Positions 12,716-28,627 of a stretch of DNA of 64,000 nt are shown here, in pieces. Numbering within the stretch: the stretch's first letter is position 1; each line of letters begins with the position of its first letter. Made by a program: the position numbers and the translations under genes. The notes below the pieces were generated by a model. That model did no database searches, had not been told where the DNA came from, and was given only the letters and a program-made list of their open reading frames with translations. This DNA is from Sabethes cyaneus (Eukaryota; Arthropoda; Insecta; Diptera; Culicidae), in the NCBI RefSeq assembly GCF_943734655.1, contig NC_071354.1, positions 175,432,411 through 175,496,410 of the forward strand, read 5' to 3'.

Positions 12716-13872
12716 TTAAGCACTTAAATGGTGGTTGAACAAGCGATGTTTAAACTACTTTTAGTGCTTCAAACCAGCTCTTTCTCAAAGGCTGATAAAA
12801 AGGCTTAATAGCGGATTTTTCTGATAAACAATCCGCTTCTAAACAGCCATAAACATCAAACCGTTTAAAGGCTGCTTAAAGGTGTTAAAGTGTAGAGCAG
12901 AGGCTTTCATTAGGCTAACAGCTTTTAAACTACTTTAAGGCTGCTTAAAGGTGTTAAAGTGGCTTTACAAACTACTACCAAGTTTTCATTCGCCTCACAG
13001 CACACATACTGTTGGATCATAGAGTTTCGCAATTTAGCTGACAGCAAAAGTTTGTCAGTTATCGATATTATCGACTGCTTTCAGGTGTAAAGATATTCCC
13101 ACTGTCTGTTCTGCAGATGCAGATGGGGCGGATCATACGGTGAGTGCTTATGGACCAGAAGGTCGCGGGTTCAATTCCCGAAAAAATACATGCATTTTTA
13201 GCTTACTTATACGAATTAAAGTTATCCGAAATTAAAAATATCACGTTCGACAATGTTTACGGCAAAATAAAAGATATCGCGTTACATTTTTTTAATTTTA
13301 AAAATAGATTTGTTTTGGCTGCATAAAGATTGATGAGACGTTGCTTAAGCGACTGGAAAAGCATATTGAATTGACAGCATTGTGCAAACTGGCTGCTTAA
13401 AAATGCGCAAAATCCTCTATTAAGCTTCATTGCAGCTTTCAAAGCAGCTATTAACAAACTCGAAGCTTGATAAAATCACCAGATTTAGATGTTTAAGAGC
13501 TGAAAAAGGTTTTTACTTCTAAACCTAAACCATAGTTCAGCCACAAGTTGAATAAAATCAGCTTTAAAAACGTTTGACCAGGCTTAAATTGTTACTTGGG
13601 CAACTATTTGCAGAGGATTCAGTCATCCATTAAACAGGACGCTTTGTGTTTCTGGAATTTTGTTAGGAATCGCAAAATTGGCAACAGTGGTCAACTTTGT
13701 GGTCGTCTCACACCGAATCATCTAGGAACTATTTGCTACTGACACTGAAATACAATGGTCATCCAAAAAGCTGAAAAATCTCACAGATGGCTTCACAATA
13801 GACATGTTCTGTCAAACATACTCGACGAACGTCTGTGAACGACAATCAAACTGCATTTCAATCTAATTGGCC
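12716..13872. other. Unassigned DNA with a short repeated motif
   Basis: AAGGCTGCTTAAAGGTGTTA, followed by AAGTG, occurs twice (12867 and 12939 regions) in a stretch with many CTTAAA/TTTAAG words, suggesting an unrecognised old repeat. No gene seen. Confidence 0.45.
13110..13170 (+). repeat. tRNA-like fragment (B-box GGTTCAATTCC)
   Basis: GTCGCGGGTTCAATTCCCG matches the T arm of a tRNA. The D arm and acceptor are not recognisable. Probably a SINE relic. Confidence 0.35.
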
Positions 13873-14576
13873 TACCCAATCATTGGCGTAGCTAGGAAAT
13901 TATTAATTTTATATTGCCGAGTCGTCGCGTCGATGTCAAGAGAAATGAAAATGTTCCAGCGGAAAACTCTCATACAAAAAATTTATATAAGCGCCATCGT
14001 TGTCGTTATTGTCAGAAGCATAGATCCGGGGTGGCTCGTGGTGTTTCAAACAGTCGTCTCCTTTTAACACGATCTTGGGCCACTTGTCGCTAAGAAGTCG
14101 CCTCTACTTTTGAGCTGCACGTTGAGCCCGGCTGGTCCTGGTACCGATGGGGTTGTTGAAGGGAACTATTTTCGTCCCATTGTCGTCCGGCATCCTTACG
14201 ATGTGTCCAGCCCACCGTAGTCTACCGACTTTTGCCAGATGTACAATGTACAATTCATGTACAATTCATACACCTTCGCCATTCTCCGCTTTCAGTTTGT
14301 ACTCCGCTAAATATCGTCTACAGCACCTTCCGCTCGGCCACGGCAAGGGTACGTATGTTCTCCGTGAGCAGCGTCACGGCATCCCATAAAGGACTAGCGG
14401 TCTAATAAGGGTTTTGTACATTGTCAGCTTCGTACGGCGGTGTATGCTTCTTGATCGTATAGCATTTTGCGAAGGGCAAAGAAGACCCGATTTCCCGCTT
14501 GAATGCACCGCTGAATATCCTTATTAGTGTTGTTGTCCGCGGCCACTTGCGATCCCAAATACACGAACTCATTTAA

Positions 14577-15099
14577 CCCTCTAAAGGGTAAGACCGTCTG
14601 TAGACGGCCTTCGCTTTTGGAGCTCCAGAGCCACATATGGAATTTGTCTTGAATTGACAATATGAGAAATATGTTCAGAACAAATTTCCTGATATGTTGA
14701 TACTATTATCACAACATTCCGACCATGCATTCAAAAGTTATCATCTTTCAAAAACAAGAATTCCAAAAAATTCCGAAAAAAATTATTGTGCGAATATTCC
14801 CTCTTTTACGTTTGAAGAAAAAGGACATCTACAACAAAATGTTCGATCTCAAATTTTTCTTACGAGTAGTTTGCATGCTTTTCTTCAATTTTGTGATATA
14901 TTTGAACTGAAACAATATTTGGGTAGAGCGTTAGGCATGAAAAACTAAAAAGAGAAATTGAACTATTTCATACCTAGCGGTCCTCAAGATAACTATTTTC
15001 CCAAGAAAATCAACACTCGAGCTTCTTTTGAGTTTGACTTTCATGATAAAGTAATCATTTGCTCGATCGCATCGTTTTTACGTGTTGCCCGTTAGAGTG
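14577..15099. mobile_element. piggyBac-type MITE at a TTAA site inside the RTE-like LINE
   Basis: Ends CCCTCTAAAGGG (left) and the reverse complement of the right end, CACTCTAACGGG, are terminal repeats. TTAA flanks both (14573-14576 and 15100-15103). TTAA duplication with C-rich ends is the piggyBac signature. Removing the element with one TTAA rejoins the LINE frame exactly as ELEV-LNEFVYLGSQ, which fixes the insertion point. There is no transposase in the 523 bp. Confidence 0.85.
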
Positions 15100-15756
15100 T
15101 TAACACTTCTAGTTCGTCATCGTCAACGGTTATCGTCTGTGCTAGGCACGTGTTTGTTTCCTTTAAGCCTTTCCCTTTCTTGTATTTGTTCTTTGACGCA
15201 TTTATTTTTAGCCCAATCCTCCTCGACTCTGCTTTCAGTCTGGCGTAAACTGTCTCCGTCGTCGCAAAGTTCCAGGCTCTGATAACAAAGAAATGGAAAT
15301 AGAAGAAATGGTGGAAATCGTGCCTCTCGCTTCGATGCCCGCTCTCCGGATCGAGCGATGTTGAGCAGCATGCAGGATAAGCCGTCACCTTGTCTCAACC
15401 CTCGCCACCGACCCCCCGGCACGTCGCCATTTTTCTGTGACTGAAACTGAAACGTTGAAAACACTGGGCGGGAAATCACTTCATAGAAAATCAAATGCGA
15501 CGGCCATTGTTGTTTGGGGTACAATAGTGAGGGGTCCAACTTAATGGGGGTACTGTCAAACTCTGTAGACCAAGATAGCGATGTCGAGGAGGTGCTCGCC
15601 ACGCCTCGAAGGGACTCGAGTGCTCCCGAGATGCGCACGAAACACATCACTCGATTCAATGTAGCTCTAATCAGTCGCGTCAGCTTATCCAGAAAACCGT
15701 ATTCGTGCATTATCTGTCATAGCTGGTCGTATGCTGCTTTAAATTCACTAGATTAG

Positions 15757-16187
15757 AAATCTATTTAAAATATCAAAATGCTCACAAAAGAAGCAACAAA
15801 AATTTGGTTTACGCAGTTGCGCTTTTATTAAGCGTCAAAGAAAGTCGTCCTTGAAGCAAGTTTTTTGGTTTGAAGTAAATAGTTACATTGCTTATTTTGT
15901 TTTATATTCGTTTAAAGTTATTTGCTAACTGCTTTCCAAATTCTGATTTTATTTATTGAATAATTATTTAGACATTCCGAGAAAATTAGTTTTCTTATGT
16001 TGAGCCTTTCGAGGGAGTTAAGGGTTTGGCCTTTCGTTATTCGGCCAAATAGGGGTTCGGCCTTTCGTGATTCAGCAAAATATAACTCGGCCTTCTGTGA
16101 TAGTTGTTGAAATTCAGCCATTTGAATTTCGGCTATTTGTTATTCGGCCAATTGTGTTTCGGCCACTCGGTACTAGCCCCAACAGCG
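15757..16187 (-). repeat. Interspersed repeat with ATGGCCGAA motifs, inserted in the LINE
   Basis: On the minus strand this begins GGCTAGTACCGAG, then ATGGCTGAATTTC, CACAGAAGGCCGA, AGGCTCAACAT, and later GCAACTGCGT and TTTTGTGAGCATTT. The same order occurs on the plus strand at 36488-36880, where it forms the interior of a fold-back element. Confidence 0.7.
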
Positions 16188-16599
16188 CTTGAAAGTGCTT
16201 GTTCCAATTAGCTGTTGGCTGTTACCGCCGTTTCCTGCATGCCACTTTTTGGCAGAAACTCTGTGTGTCGTTGTTGGTGAATCGCTCCTTTGCGCCGGCG
16301 ATCACGTGCTCCTCGTACTCCAGTTTTTCAGACAGTGGGTTCTTGTTTCCGCAGCTCTAATCTTTCTATACCTTTCTCTGGTCTGGCGTGTAGCCGCAGT
16401 GAGCATGCGATTTCTGGCCTGGTTCTTCGCATTCATCAAACCAGCTGTTACGCTGTCTTCGACACGACCGCTCTCGCACTTATATCTTCCTGCGTTTCTG
16501 CGATTCAATAATCAAGCTTTCTGGCGTATTCTGTGGCTACACCATCTTCCTTCAACGGCTGGATATTGAAACGCAACATCTTCTTAGTGTGTTCTCGTT

Positions 16600-19495
16600 T
16601 TGGCCAAAGTTTTTACTATATAGCAGGAGACACTTGATAAGCTAAAACGAAAAAAATAATTTAAATAACTTATTAGGCTTACCTATTAGCTAGGCCGTGT
16701 GGCTCCGTCGTTTGCCCAAAACCGCGGTTTTGAGACCTAGCAGCCGGGAACCACCCAGCATCGCTCAACAGAGCATTACCAGGTATGGCCACGTGGAGGC
16801 GCTAGGTAGCGGCTTGGGATGGCTAGAGCTATATTGGACGCTCCTCATTTGCCTTCCCCATTTCATACCCTCCATTAGGATACCTCGAGGTGTATTCCCG
16901 AAAGTTCAGGTTCAAAAAGTTAACAGTCTAAATACTACGTACTCTCCTACATAGCTGTCATATTAAAGCACGGCTTTAATTTTCTTATATTTGAACACAC
17001 GTTAAATTTTACTTTCTCTGTAAGATAAACAAAACCCTGAATCTCAATCTGTCAATTGCCGTTTCCTGGAAGAGAGGGCGGTTTTCGGAGCAGAGACTAT
17101 TGAAAATAAAATCACTCCTAAATAACGGAACGCTATCCCCATTCGTCATCAAGGTTTCCAGCCACGCTTTCAATTCTAAAAATGTGTCCTTGAGGGGTAT
17201 TTAATTCGTATCTCGCGCAGCCGGCAATAGGGTCCAACGCTCGCTCGTTAGAAATGATTCGATCGCTAACGAACTAATAGCGATTGAGCAAAGATGGTGA
17301 ACCAGATTGCATCACTTGGACAAAGGAAAAAAGCACCTAATCCTTTTCCGTCAGTTTTCTCGGAGCACTTTTCCCTCCAGTTTTTCTTGACCGAGTATCA
17401 GCGTCCGCTGCACAGTGGGGAGTTTATAAGTTAGCTTGGACATTTTCATTTCTAAATTAGGCGATAAAATCTCTAACGGTTCTGCCAAATTTAAAACAAT
17501 TTGATGGCATCTGGCAATACTCTGCGTTGAGCATTATCAATTCAATAAGTATTTCAATAGGTATTTTGTCCAGTCTTGACGTATAATGCACCGGTCGGTT
17601 CTATATGTCTGCCCCAGTCTGGCTCACGGAAGCGCAGTAAATGCAGCACACAGAGCGTGAGAATAATATTGGTACCTAATGCTTTTACCCAGCACGTTCT
17701 TTTCCACCGGGGCTACTGCTGCTGCTGTTGCTATTAAGAAAGAATCTTTTCCGTATCGGTTCTGACCCGAAACGCTGCCACTGTAGCTGAAGGATACTGT
17801 TTTCGCCCCGACAGACACTGCCACTGCCATTGCCACTGCACTGGTGCAACCAAAACGTGTAAAGCTGCTCACGAGCAGAAAGCATCGGCGCTTTTTAACC
17901 GGATTATTGAAGTGTGGAATATAAATTTGCCGATCCGAAACCTATCCCAGATGATGATGGTCGCTTGATATCGACGAGATATTCGAGAGCCATTGAGTTA
18001 TATTATATTTTCCCTTCGTTCATTTCAAATAATTTTGGTGAAAGTCGGTAGTTTGTCCGGGGGACTGATGAAGAAATTTATCATAGCTGAAATAATTGGC
18101 AGTTTTTAAATGAATTGGAGAAACTCGGTACTTGTGATATTATTGCGTTCCGGTTTGGGAACATGACCTTGTTTTTCATCAGATAGATTTTTCAGCAAAC
18201 TGCACAGCACAATTGAAAGACCGGTTCTATTAGACTGCTGATTCTCAACAGTGATTTTTAGCGCACAAGACGGCGACGATTGGCTCTTTAGACCGGTATC
18301 GTATCTAACTGAAGGTTAAAAATTTATATTTGTGACTTATTATTAAAATGAGATTAACGCTGTTTGCAAGTTTTTCAATTGGATGAAGCACACTGGAATA
18401 TTACGTGAAACCACGCATTGAATGTCACATCTGTCGGACGGACAGGCAAAATTTGACCAGTTTTAAACCAGCTAGATAGTGAACACTCGAATTTGCATCG
18501 CTGATCCTCGCGAATCGCAATCCTTTTATAGCATCAATCAGACGTCTTATTTCAGGTAAATCAGGAATTTCAACCCCGAAAATATTCACGGCGAGAGAGC
18601 CAGTTTGCACACCAGACCAGACCGAAACCATTGCACATGCATGCAATTACTGATGAAACCATGACTCCAGAAGACCTAGCCCCAGGTGAAATCCTTCGTG
18701 CTGCTTTCCACCGCCAACTCCGCTGCCGCCGCGTGTTTCACACTACTGCACCGATGCTGCTGCTGCTGCCTGGAGCACATATGCATAAGCAAACATACTC
18801 CAGTCTGCTGTAATATTAATACATTTAAATTCAGTTTGCCACACACCATCAGCTGCACCGCAGCAGGTTGCATGGATCGACAGGAATCCCTAAGCTAAAG
18901 CTTTCTCGTCGAATTGCATTCTGCTGCTCCTGCTGATGGTGATGTCTGGCATCGATATGGATACGGGTGGGTACACGAACACAGGCGTGCACACATCCTT
19001 ATGTATGATATCGTCGTCCCGACGATTTAAGTCCCCATCCGGCACACCTGGGACACACATGAAATGCTCCTTTGAAGAATTGTTTGATTTCTTACAGACT
19101 GAATAATTCAATTCCTCACTATCGATGGCATGGTGTCGTTTACAGGACTGTGCTGTGCGTTCTTCGACAACCAATGTGCTCTTTCCGGTGCGCTGGGTGA
19201 CGGTATCGCTCGCTGGCAAACCAACTTTGATCAAACCAGGATATATGCCAAGGACATGCAGTTGTAAGACGATTGCAAATTCGCAACCACGACACAATGT
19301 TTGTGATTCATTTGCTTTCTGCCAGCGGAAGATGTATGTATCGAGTAAAACTGGCTTCGTGAGGATTTTGTTATGCGGTGGTTTTGTGGCGCAAGATGTT
19401 CGGCACTATTGCTACCATCCAGACGACTAAATGCGGGTATATGTCTGACAAATAATTGCGCAAATTTTAATCAATTATCGCCGCCTCGTATTTTC
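16600..19495. other. Unassigned DNA, possibly unique sequence
   Basis: No domain in any open frame. CTG/CAG-rich short runs occur at 17715-17735 and 18750-18770. A weak tRNA-like sequence (TAGGCCGTGTGG, then GGTTTTGAGACC) lies at 16692-16740. Base composition is less AT-rich than the surroundings. Confidence 0.45.
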
Positions 19496-19503
19496 ATCGT
19501 TTG

Positions 19504-19895
19504 CAGGTTTCATTTAGGGTTTTTTGCTCAGTAGATGCTCATTTGACTACTGCACCTCAACAATACAGAATTCGAACAAGTAGTGTAAAGGACAATTGTA
19601 GAGTCAATTAATATCTATAATATTGCTGAAGTAAGTATGGTTTTATCTTTTGTTTCTACGGCGCTATGGGGCTGCTATCCCGTTGGTAGCCAAATGAGTG
19701 CTCTTTTTTCTACCAACGGGGTAGCAGCCCTATAGCGCCGCAAATACAAAAGATAAAACCATACTTTCTTCAGCAATATTGTAGATAATAATTGACTCTA
19801 CAATTGTCCTTTACACTACTGGTTCGAATTCTGTATCGTTGAGGCGCAGTAGACAAATGAGCATCCACTGAGCAAAAAACCCAAAATGAAGCCTG
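19504..19895. mobile_element. Palindromic hAT-type MITE with 8-bp target duplication
   Basis: Two 185-bp arms (19504-19688 and 19711-19895) are inverted copies with about 15 mismatches (roughly 92% identity by hand count), separated by a 22-nt loop. The whole is flanked by a perfect 8-bp direct repeat ATCGTTTG (19496-19503 and 19896-19903). Eight-base duplications are characteristic of hAT transposases, and the arm ends start CAGG(T/C)TTCATTT. A transcript through it would fold into a long hairpin. Confidence 0.85.
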
Positions 19896-20299
19896 ATCGT
19901 TTGATGACCAAAGAGATTCTTATTTTCCAATTTTTTTTCGGAAAGTTGAAAATTTTCTGTGTAGTATATCAAAAACTTTTAAAGAAATAATGCAATGGAG
20001 ACGCATGGTGTTTTGTTTAACGTATCATACTTGCATTGGACAAAAGGTAGGAGTCACAAAGAAAACTTGTTAAGCGTAGCTACCTATTACTCCCCCTCCC
20101 TTTTCACTCTTTCCCCTCCATTCCCAAAAAACTCCTCTTCTTCATTACTTTCCCTTACCGCCCCTTCATCAATCGTAGAACCATCGTTTCAAAAAATATC
20201 AACTTTTCTGACAAAACGATTTGATGACCACTGAAAGAAAAATTATTCTTATTAAAAAAAGTGTTACGCGTGTTCCTTGATAATCCCTGAAAGATAATT

Positions 20300-21255
20300 A
20301 GGCCATATCAAATACTTCATAAAGATTTCGTCCGCCCGATGCTGCGCAACTGAACGAATCTTACACTGTTTAATTTATGTGCAAACTTGTACGACGGTTT
20401 CTTTAAACTCCAACAGGATTTCAACGGCGGATAAAGTTCGAATGCAGGCGCAGTTATTGGTTCGTGGGATCCAAAGGTTGTTTGGTGGAATCTCGGCTGC
20501 AATAGTCCGGATGATCGGAGTGAGCGTTACGACACACGAAAGTTTAAGACAGACAGTATTGTCGGTAAATCGATCTCGTCATTTAATATCTTCGCCACAC
20601 ACAATGCTTGCAGAACCTTCCTACGGCGCTCGAGTGTTTGGAAACTCAGGAGACGACATCTACCGGAGTGCGGCGGTAGATTTGCTCGATCGTTCCAAGG
20701 CAAATCTCTTACAGCGAGCCTCACAAAACGTTTTAGAACTCGTTCAATGCACAGATTCCATGCCAGCTGGAGAAACCACCGTACCAAGCAGGCATATTCA
20801 ATTAGTGGACGTACTAAGGAACAATTCAGCCTCTTCAAATAGTGAAGATAATTAAAATCACGAACAACGGTAGCGGTGAAACCTTGTTGTCGAGAAGCTT
20901 GTGATATTGCCGTGGTGCGATGCAAATTGAAGGTGAGTTTGGCATCCAGCAGTACCCTAAGGTCGTTAACTTCATCGACTCTAGTGAGTGCATGCTCATT
21001 TATTTCATAGTTGTAGACGACAGGACTCGTGATGGGGGGGGGGGCAAGTCATTACTTGACATTTCGGGATGCTGATCACAAGGCAGTTTTTGCTGCACCA
21101 ATCGACAAACCAGCCCAAGAGCCTCTGCAGCCGTACACAGTCATCTATAGAACGTATTACCGCAATGTCGTTGAAAAACCACACAAACAGGAGAGGTCCA
21201 ATGTTGCTGCCTTGAGAAACACCCAGAGTTACGGTCGAAAACTCGGTTTTTCTAA
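20300..21255 (-). mobile_element. Jockey/I-type LINE fragment: RT C-terminal part and post-RT region
   Basis: Reading on the minus strand from 21255 gives TVTLGVSQGSNIGPLLFVWF, FNDIAVI, then DCVRLQRLLGWFVDWCSKN, CSLVRPLIEYACLVRW, RFVRLAVRDLPWNDRANLPP and RCRLLSFQTLERRRKVLQAL. These are the SGVPQGS-type block and the downstream thumb and post-RT segment of Jockey/I-group LINEs. The YADD-containing stretch between FNDIAVI and DCVRLQ is missing. The frame breaks near 20530, after which weaker similarity continues to about 20300. The 5' part is absent; homology stops about 50 bp before the GACA array. Confidence 0.7.
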
Positions 21256-21304
21256 ATATTTATTTTATTCAAACATTCATAGGGTTTAATTCTAATTCCC
21301 GTCG

Positions 21305-24572
<3,268 letters not shown>

Positions 24573-27569
24573 AATGCATTTTTATATAAAAGATTTTGAA
24601 AAATGGCCAAAAACTACGTTTCGCTGCATCATTCACATAAAGGGGGAAGGTGTGTTTGATCCATAGAAGTGAGTCATGAAACAAAAAATAGAAAAATACA
24701 AAACTTCGCCGCACTTTGAAGGCAATGGTCGTATGAAATATATGATTATGCTATCCAGCTTTCCATGGCGGTTAGTGGGTACAACTTTCTGAAAGAAAAC
24801 AGTGCGGTTTTGGTATTCAATGCAGGCGCGGTTACTGCGGTCAGTCAGTAATCAGTACAGTCGATTGCTAAACATCTTAATGCCTCATAATCTTCCATCT
24901 AGTTATTTAAGCCCAACAAATGGTAGACAGCAGAAAATATAACGTCGTGATCGATATATGTAACCATCATTAGACAATAACATGGTAGTAGAATTAGAGG
25001 ATTACATGAAATTCACTTAGTTTCATAAAAAATCGAGACATTAGATTTTTGTAGCTGGAATACTTGATATAAAATGACTATACCGTATGCTGCCGCTATT
25101 CGCATAACAGTCCCATTTAGAAGAGAAACTCCATAGAAAATGGAACTGTTATGCGAGTAGTGCCAGTAAGTTGATATGTTATAACCTATGTTGAATGTGG
25201 CTACAAATTCTATTCGTGTTTACTACAATTTTCAGCATTAGAAAATATTAGCAATATACAATATAAGAGCTAAATCTATCCAGACTAGACGAGCACAACG
25301 AATTCATTCGAATTGGTCTGATTTATCGATCCTCAGACATTTCCGAATATCACATTCACACGATAGTGAGTGGCGTTTTTCCTGCACATAAACACTTCGA
25401 ACAACGTTACCCATCATCCATCCGATGACGACGCAGGAACATGCAACTATCCCTTTAACGGTCCACCTATCCTACCCTGCACTAACAATTTTCAGCTTGA
25501 GACGTCAAACACGCTAAGCAGAGCTCCTTTCCGGGCCATGTTGTTCCTTCGCCATCCCTATACATCATTACACGTACCACACAGCGAAACCACGTCACGT
25601 CCCATACATTCAAGCAGGTCTTTCTATTCAATATTTATAATTCTATTTCATGGTTTTCTATTTTCACTCATATTTAATGCTCTCCTTCTAACCCCAACTT
25701 TATTTTCCACGTCGACATTGCACTGCGAAGTTAGCTGTCTGGAAACAATTTTTTCTTATTCTTCGCCGTGGTTTTCTCTTCCCTTAATGCTACTGTACCG
25801 TGTACCATGATGGGAAAACATGAACGCTAAAGCTCCCTTAAAAATCCACGTAAATTCTTCGCCGTTTACCATGCGCCAACATTGCAACGGAGCTGCAAGG
25901 AAGCTGCAGTTTGTGCAGCAGCTGAACACCAGCTATGAAGTGAGGAAAATTTATAGCAAAACAGAAAGCGGGTATACGGTGCATCAGGGAAAAGCGCAAA
26001 GAAATGCTTCTTCCGCCTGCAACTCTACGCTCGGCTGCCAGCCAGGAACAACTGAGGAGAAAATTTTAAGTTTCACTAGGGTTGAAAAATTAGTGTAGCT
26101 AATGAGGAAGAAAGCTGGTTGCTTATTCTTTGTATGTCTAATTGGATTTTGCCGGCTGGCACTTCTATTTTAATCAAAATTACTTGTTGTTCTTAAACAA
26201 GAATGTTTCATTTTGTGGAAATTTTCTGCTGTGTATTACCAACGTGCGAATTTGAGCTAATGGATTATGCTATGCAAATCATCAAAACATGAACGTACTA
26301 GGAATAAATTTAGAAAGGTTTTGAATATTAGAGATTTCTGCAGTAAATGAATGCAACCCTGGGTTGGCCGGCAGGGCCAGAAGCGACGCATTGCCAGACT
26401 CTTCCGATGAAGGCGAAGGACCAACGAAAAATAAGAGATGAAATCAGAATGAAACAAGAAGAACAATAAAGCACGATATGCCTGGCGTACATACACACGT
26501 CCCCCTTGACCCCTTTTCGATTTATGTATATAATGCATCAAGTGCACGGTACATGCAGCTGGTGCATTTCCAGCGCTCCGTCGATCCGTACCGATACTGG
26601 GGAACACAGCAGAGCAAGCAGTCTGTGATACTTCTCAAACTTTCTGGGCACGTAAGAATAACAACTTTACGAGACGCTACAAATGCAGCCGGGATGGACT
26701 CTGTGCCAACAACGGGAGGAAGATGCCAATTCGTTTGAGCTTGGGATAAAGGAAAAAAGACTATATACCGTTATCATTTTACCACCCCGCTGACATTGGC
26801 TGAAAGAGACAGGTCGCAAATGCAGAACGGTGCATCCTAGCTAGGCAACCAAGCAAGCTGCAGCGCCATTTTTTGATCTTTCTGGACGAGCTGAGAGCGA
26901 TGACGAGACGCACCAGGAAACCTGAGATCCGTCGGAAAGAAAACAGCTTTAACTTGGTGATGCATTATAACAGATAAAAAAGAAGTTGATAGGTACCCCT
27001 ACAACATCAAACGCAGTTTGTTTTGAGCAACTATTCAACGACGACTTTTCCCGTAGCGTTAATTTTCTGCTCTCTACAACGTAAATTTCAGAGGAAATTT
27101 GTTAACCACCAAAGGATCTGCAAGTAAAATTCTCCAATAATTTCATGACTTTTTTGAATATCCAAAACTGAATGTTTAAAAACAACCTTGCGTCCTCTTT
27201 TATTTGAATTCCAAGGAGATGCTTTATACCTTATGGAGACATAACCGACGATTTTTTTCATCAATATTTTTTATTTTGGATCTCAATTTTGTAAACTTTT
27301 TATAAATTTTGATTTTTGTTTTTTAACGATCCGATCAAGGCAAGTGGATGAAAATAAAATGACAGTGACTTGCGGAGTCTGTAAAATTAAGTTTTTTAAA
27401 ACGTTATGTTCCTTTTTCAAGGAAACTAAACTACGCCAGTAACCCATTAAGACCAGGTTTGCATATTTGGACCAAATGAAGAGGAACTATGTAGTTCATC
27501 ATATTATAGTTCGAATGTGCTGGGAAACTCAAAACCGCCATTTGGAATGGTTTCAAGGTTGGCCGTTGC
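24573..27569. other. Unassigned DNA right of the GACA array
   Basis: After about 25 bp of mini-me-like end sequence (24571-24595) I recognise nothing. Open frames at 25370-25810 and 26257-26607 lack domains. Confidence 0.5.
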
Positions 27570-28627
27570 CGCGCTTCCGACGCCAGGTCACCGACAACAC
27601 TCGCGGCCTGTGGCCGTCTCGCGCTGAATTATCTGATGATACTATTGATAGTTTTTGGTGGTCTTGTTATTGACTAATGTTTTATGAAAGAGTCTAAAAC
27701 TTCTCGAGTTCGATTAGTTCTTGAGTTACGCAAAAATTTCTGTTTTATTTTTATGAGAGTCCTTATCCCCCTACCACAGGGGGCCATCATTAAAAAAAAT
27801 TCCTGCCTCCGAAACCCCCCACATGCCAAATTTGGTTCCATTTGCTTGATTAGTTCTCGAGTTATGAGGAAATTTGTATTTCATTTGTATGGGAGCCCCC
27901 CCCTCCTAAAAAGGGAGAGGGGTTTTAATTCATCATAGAAAAAAATCATGCCTCCAAAAACACACACATGCCAAATATGGTTCCATTTGATTCATTAGTT
28001 CTCGAGTTATGAGGAAATTTGTATTTCATTTGTATGGAAGCCCCCCCTCTTAAAAAGGAGAGGGGTCATAGTTCCCCTCCTAAAGAGGGGTGGGGTCTCA
28101 ATTCACCATAGAAAAAAAATTTGCCAACAAAAACATACGCATGCTAAATTTGGTTCCATTTGCTTGATTAGTTCTGGAGTTGTGAGGAAATTTGTATTTC
28201 ATTTGTATGAGAGTCCCCCCTCCTAAAGTGGGGAGGGGTCTCAATTCACCATAGAAAAAATCTTGTCTCCAAAAACACCCACATGTAAAATTTTGTTCCA
28301 TTTGCTTGATTAGTTCTCGAGTTATGCAGAAATTTATGTTTCATTTGTATGGTAACCCCCTCTCTTATTGGAGGAGGGGTCTCTAACCATCATAAGAACC
28401 TTCCCTGGCCCCAAAAACCCCTATATGCAAATTTTCACGCCGATCGGTTCAGTAGTTTTCGATTCTATGAGGAACATACGGACAGACAGACAGACAGAAA
28501 TCCATTTTTATAGGTTGAACTCCTCAGAAACTTGCAAAATTCGAGATTGTAACAAAGGTCATCCGACATTCGCGATTTATGTACAACACAGTTAAATTTG
28601 TGGCAATACGAAGTTTGTCGGGTCACC
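27570..28627 (+). mobile_element. Mini-me/Helitron-like repeat, copy A
   Basis: Order: GC-rich module (CGCGCTTCCGACG, CGGCCTGTGGCCGTCTCG), then five tandem 140-175-bp monomers (each with TCGAGTTATGAGGAAATTTG and CCCCCC), then GATCGGTTCAGTAG, then a short GACA run (28481-28497), then GAAATCCATTTTTATA. The next 115 bp, ending at GAAGTTTGTCGGGTCA, is the start module of the family in inverted orientation. The mini-me assignment (a mobile element of Diptera with GTCY microsatellite and conserved core) is from memory. Confidence 0.7.

Larger units (their letters stand above)
13985..16570 (-). mobile_element. RTE-like LINE interrupted by two later insertions
   Basis: Read on the minus strand: a pre-RT connector (16570-16187) with RNRMLTAATRQTRERYRKIR and WNKHFQALLG; then a foreign repeat (15757-16187); RT from FKAAYD through MHEYGFLDKLTRLIRATLNR and RGLRQGDGLSCMLLNIA to YARLKAESRRIGLKI and DDDELEV (15756-15104); then a piggyBac-type MITE; then LNEFVYLGSQVAADN and QRCIQAGNRVFFALRKM; and a C-terminal KIVPFNNPIGTRTSRAQR near 14150-14200. 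Extra sequence at about 15405-15610 separates RISG from RGLRQGDG. Frameshifts and stops make it non-functional. The RTE-like assignment comes from motif memory; CR1-type is the alternative. Confidence 0.7.

Noticed and set aside
25370..25810. 146-codon plus-strand frame
   Set aside because: It lacks an ATG at its start, has no recognisable domain, and its composition is not protein-like.
27690..28370. Possible CRISPR-like array of regular repeats
   Set aside because: Repeats are long (140-175 bp), diverged, in an insect-type genome, with no short invariant repeat and unique spacers. It is a transposon monomer array.
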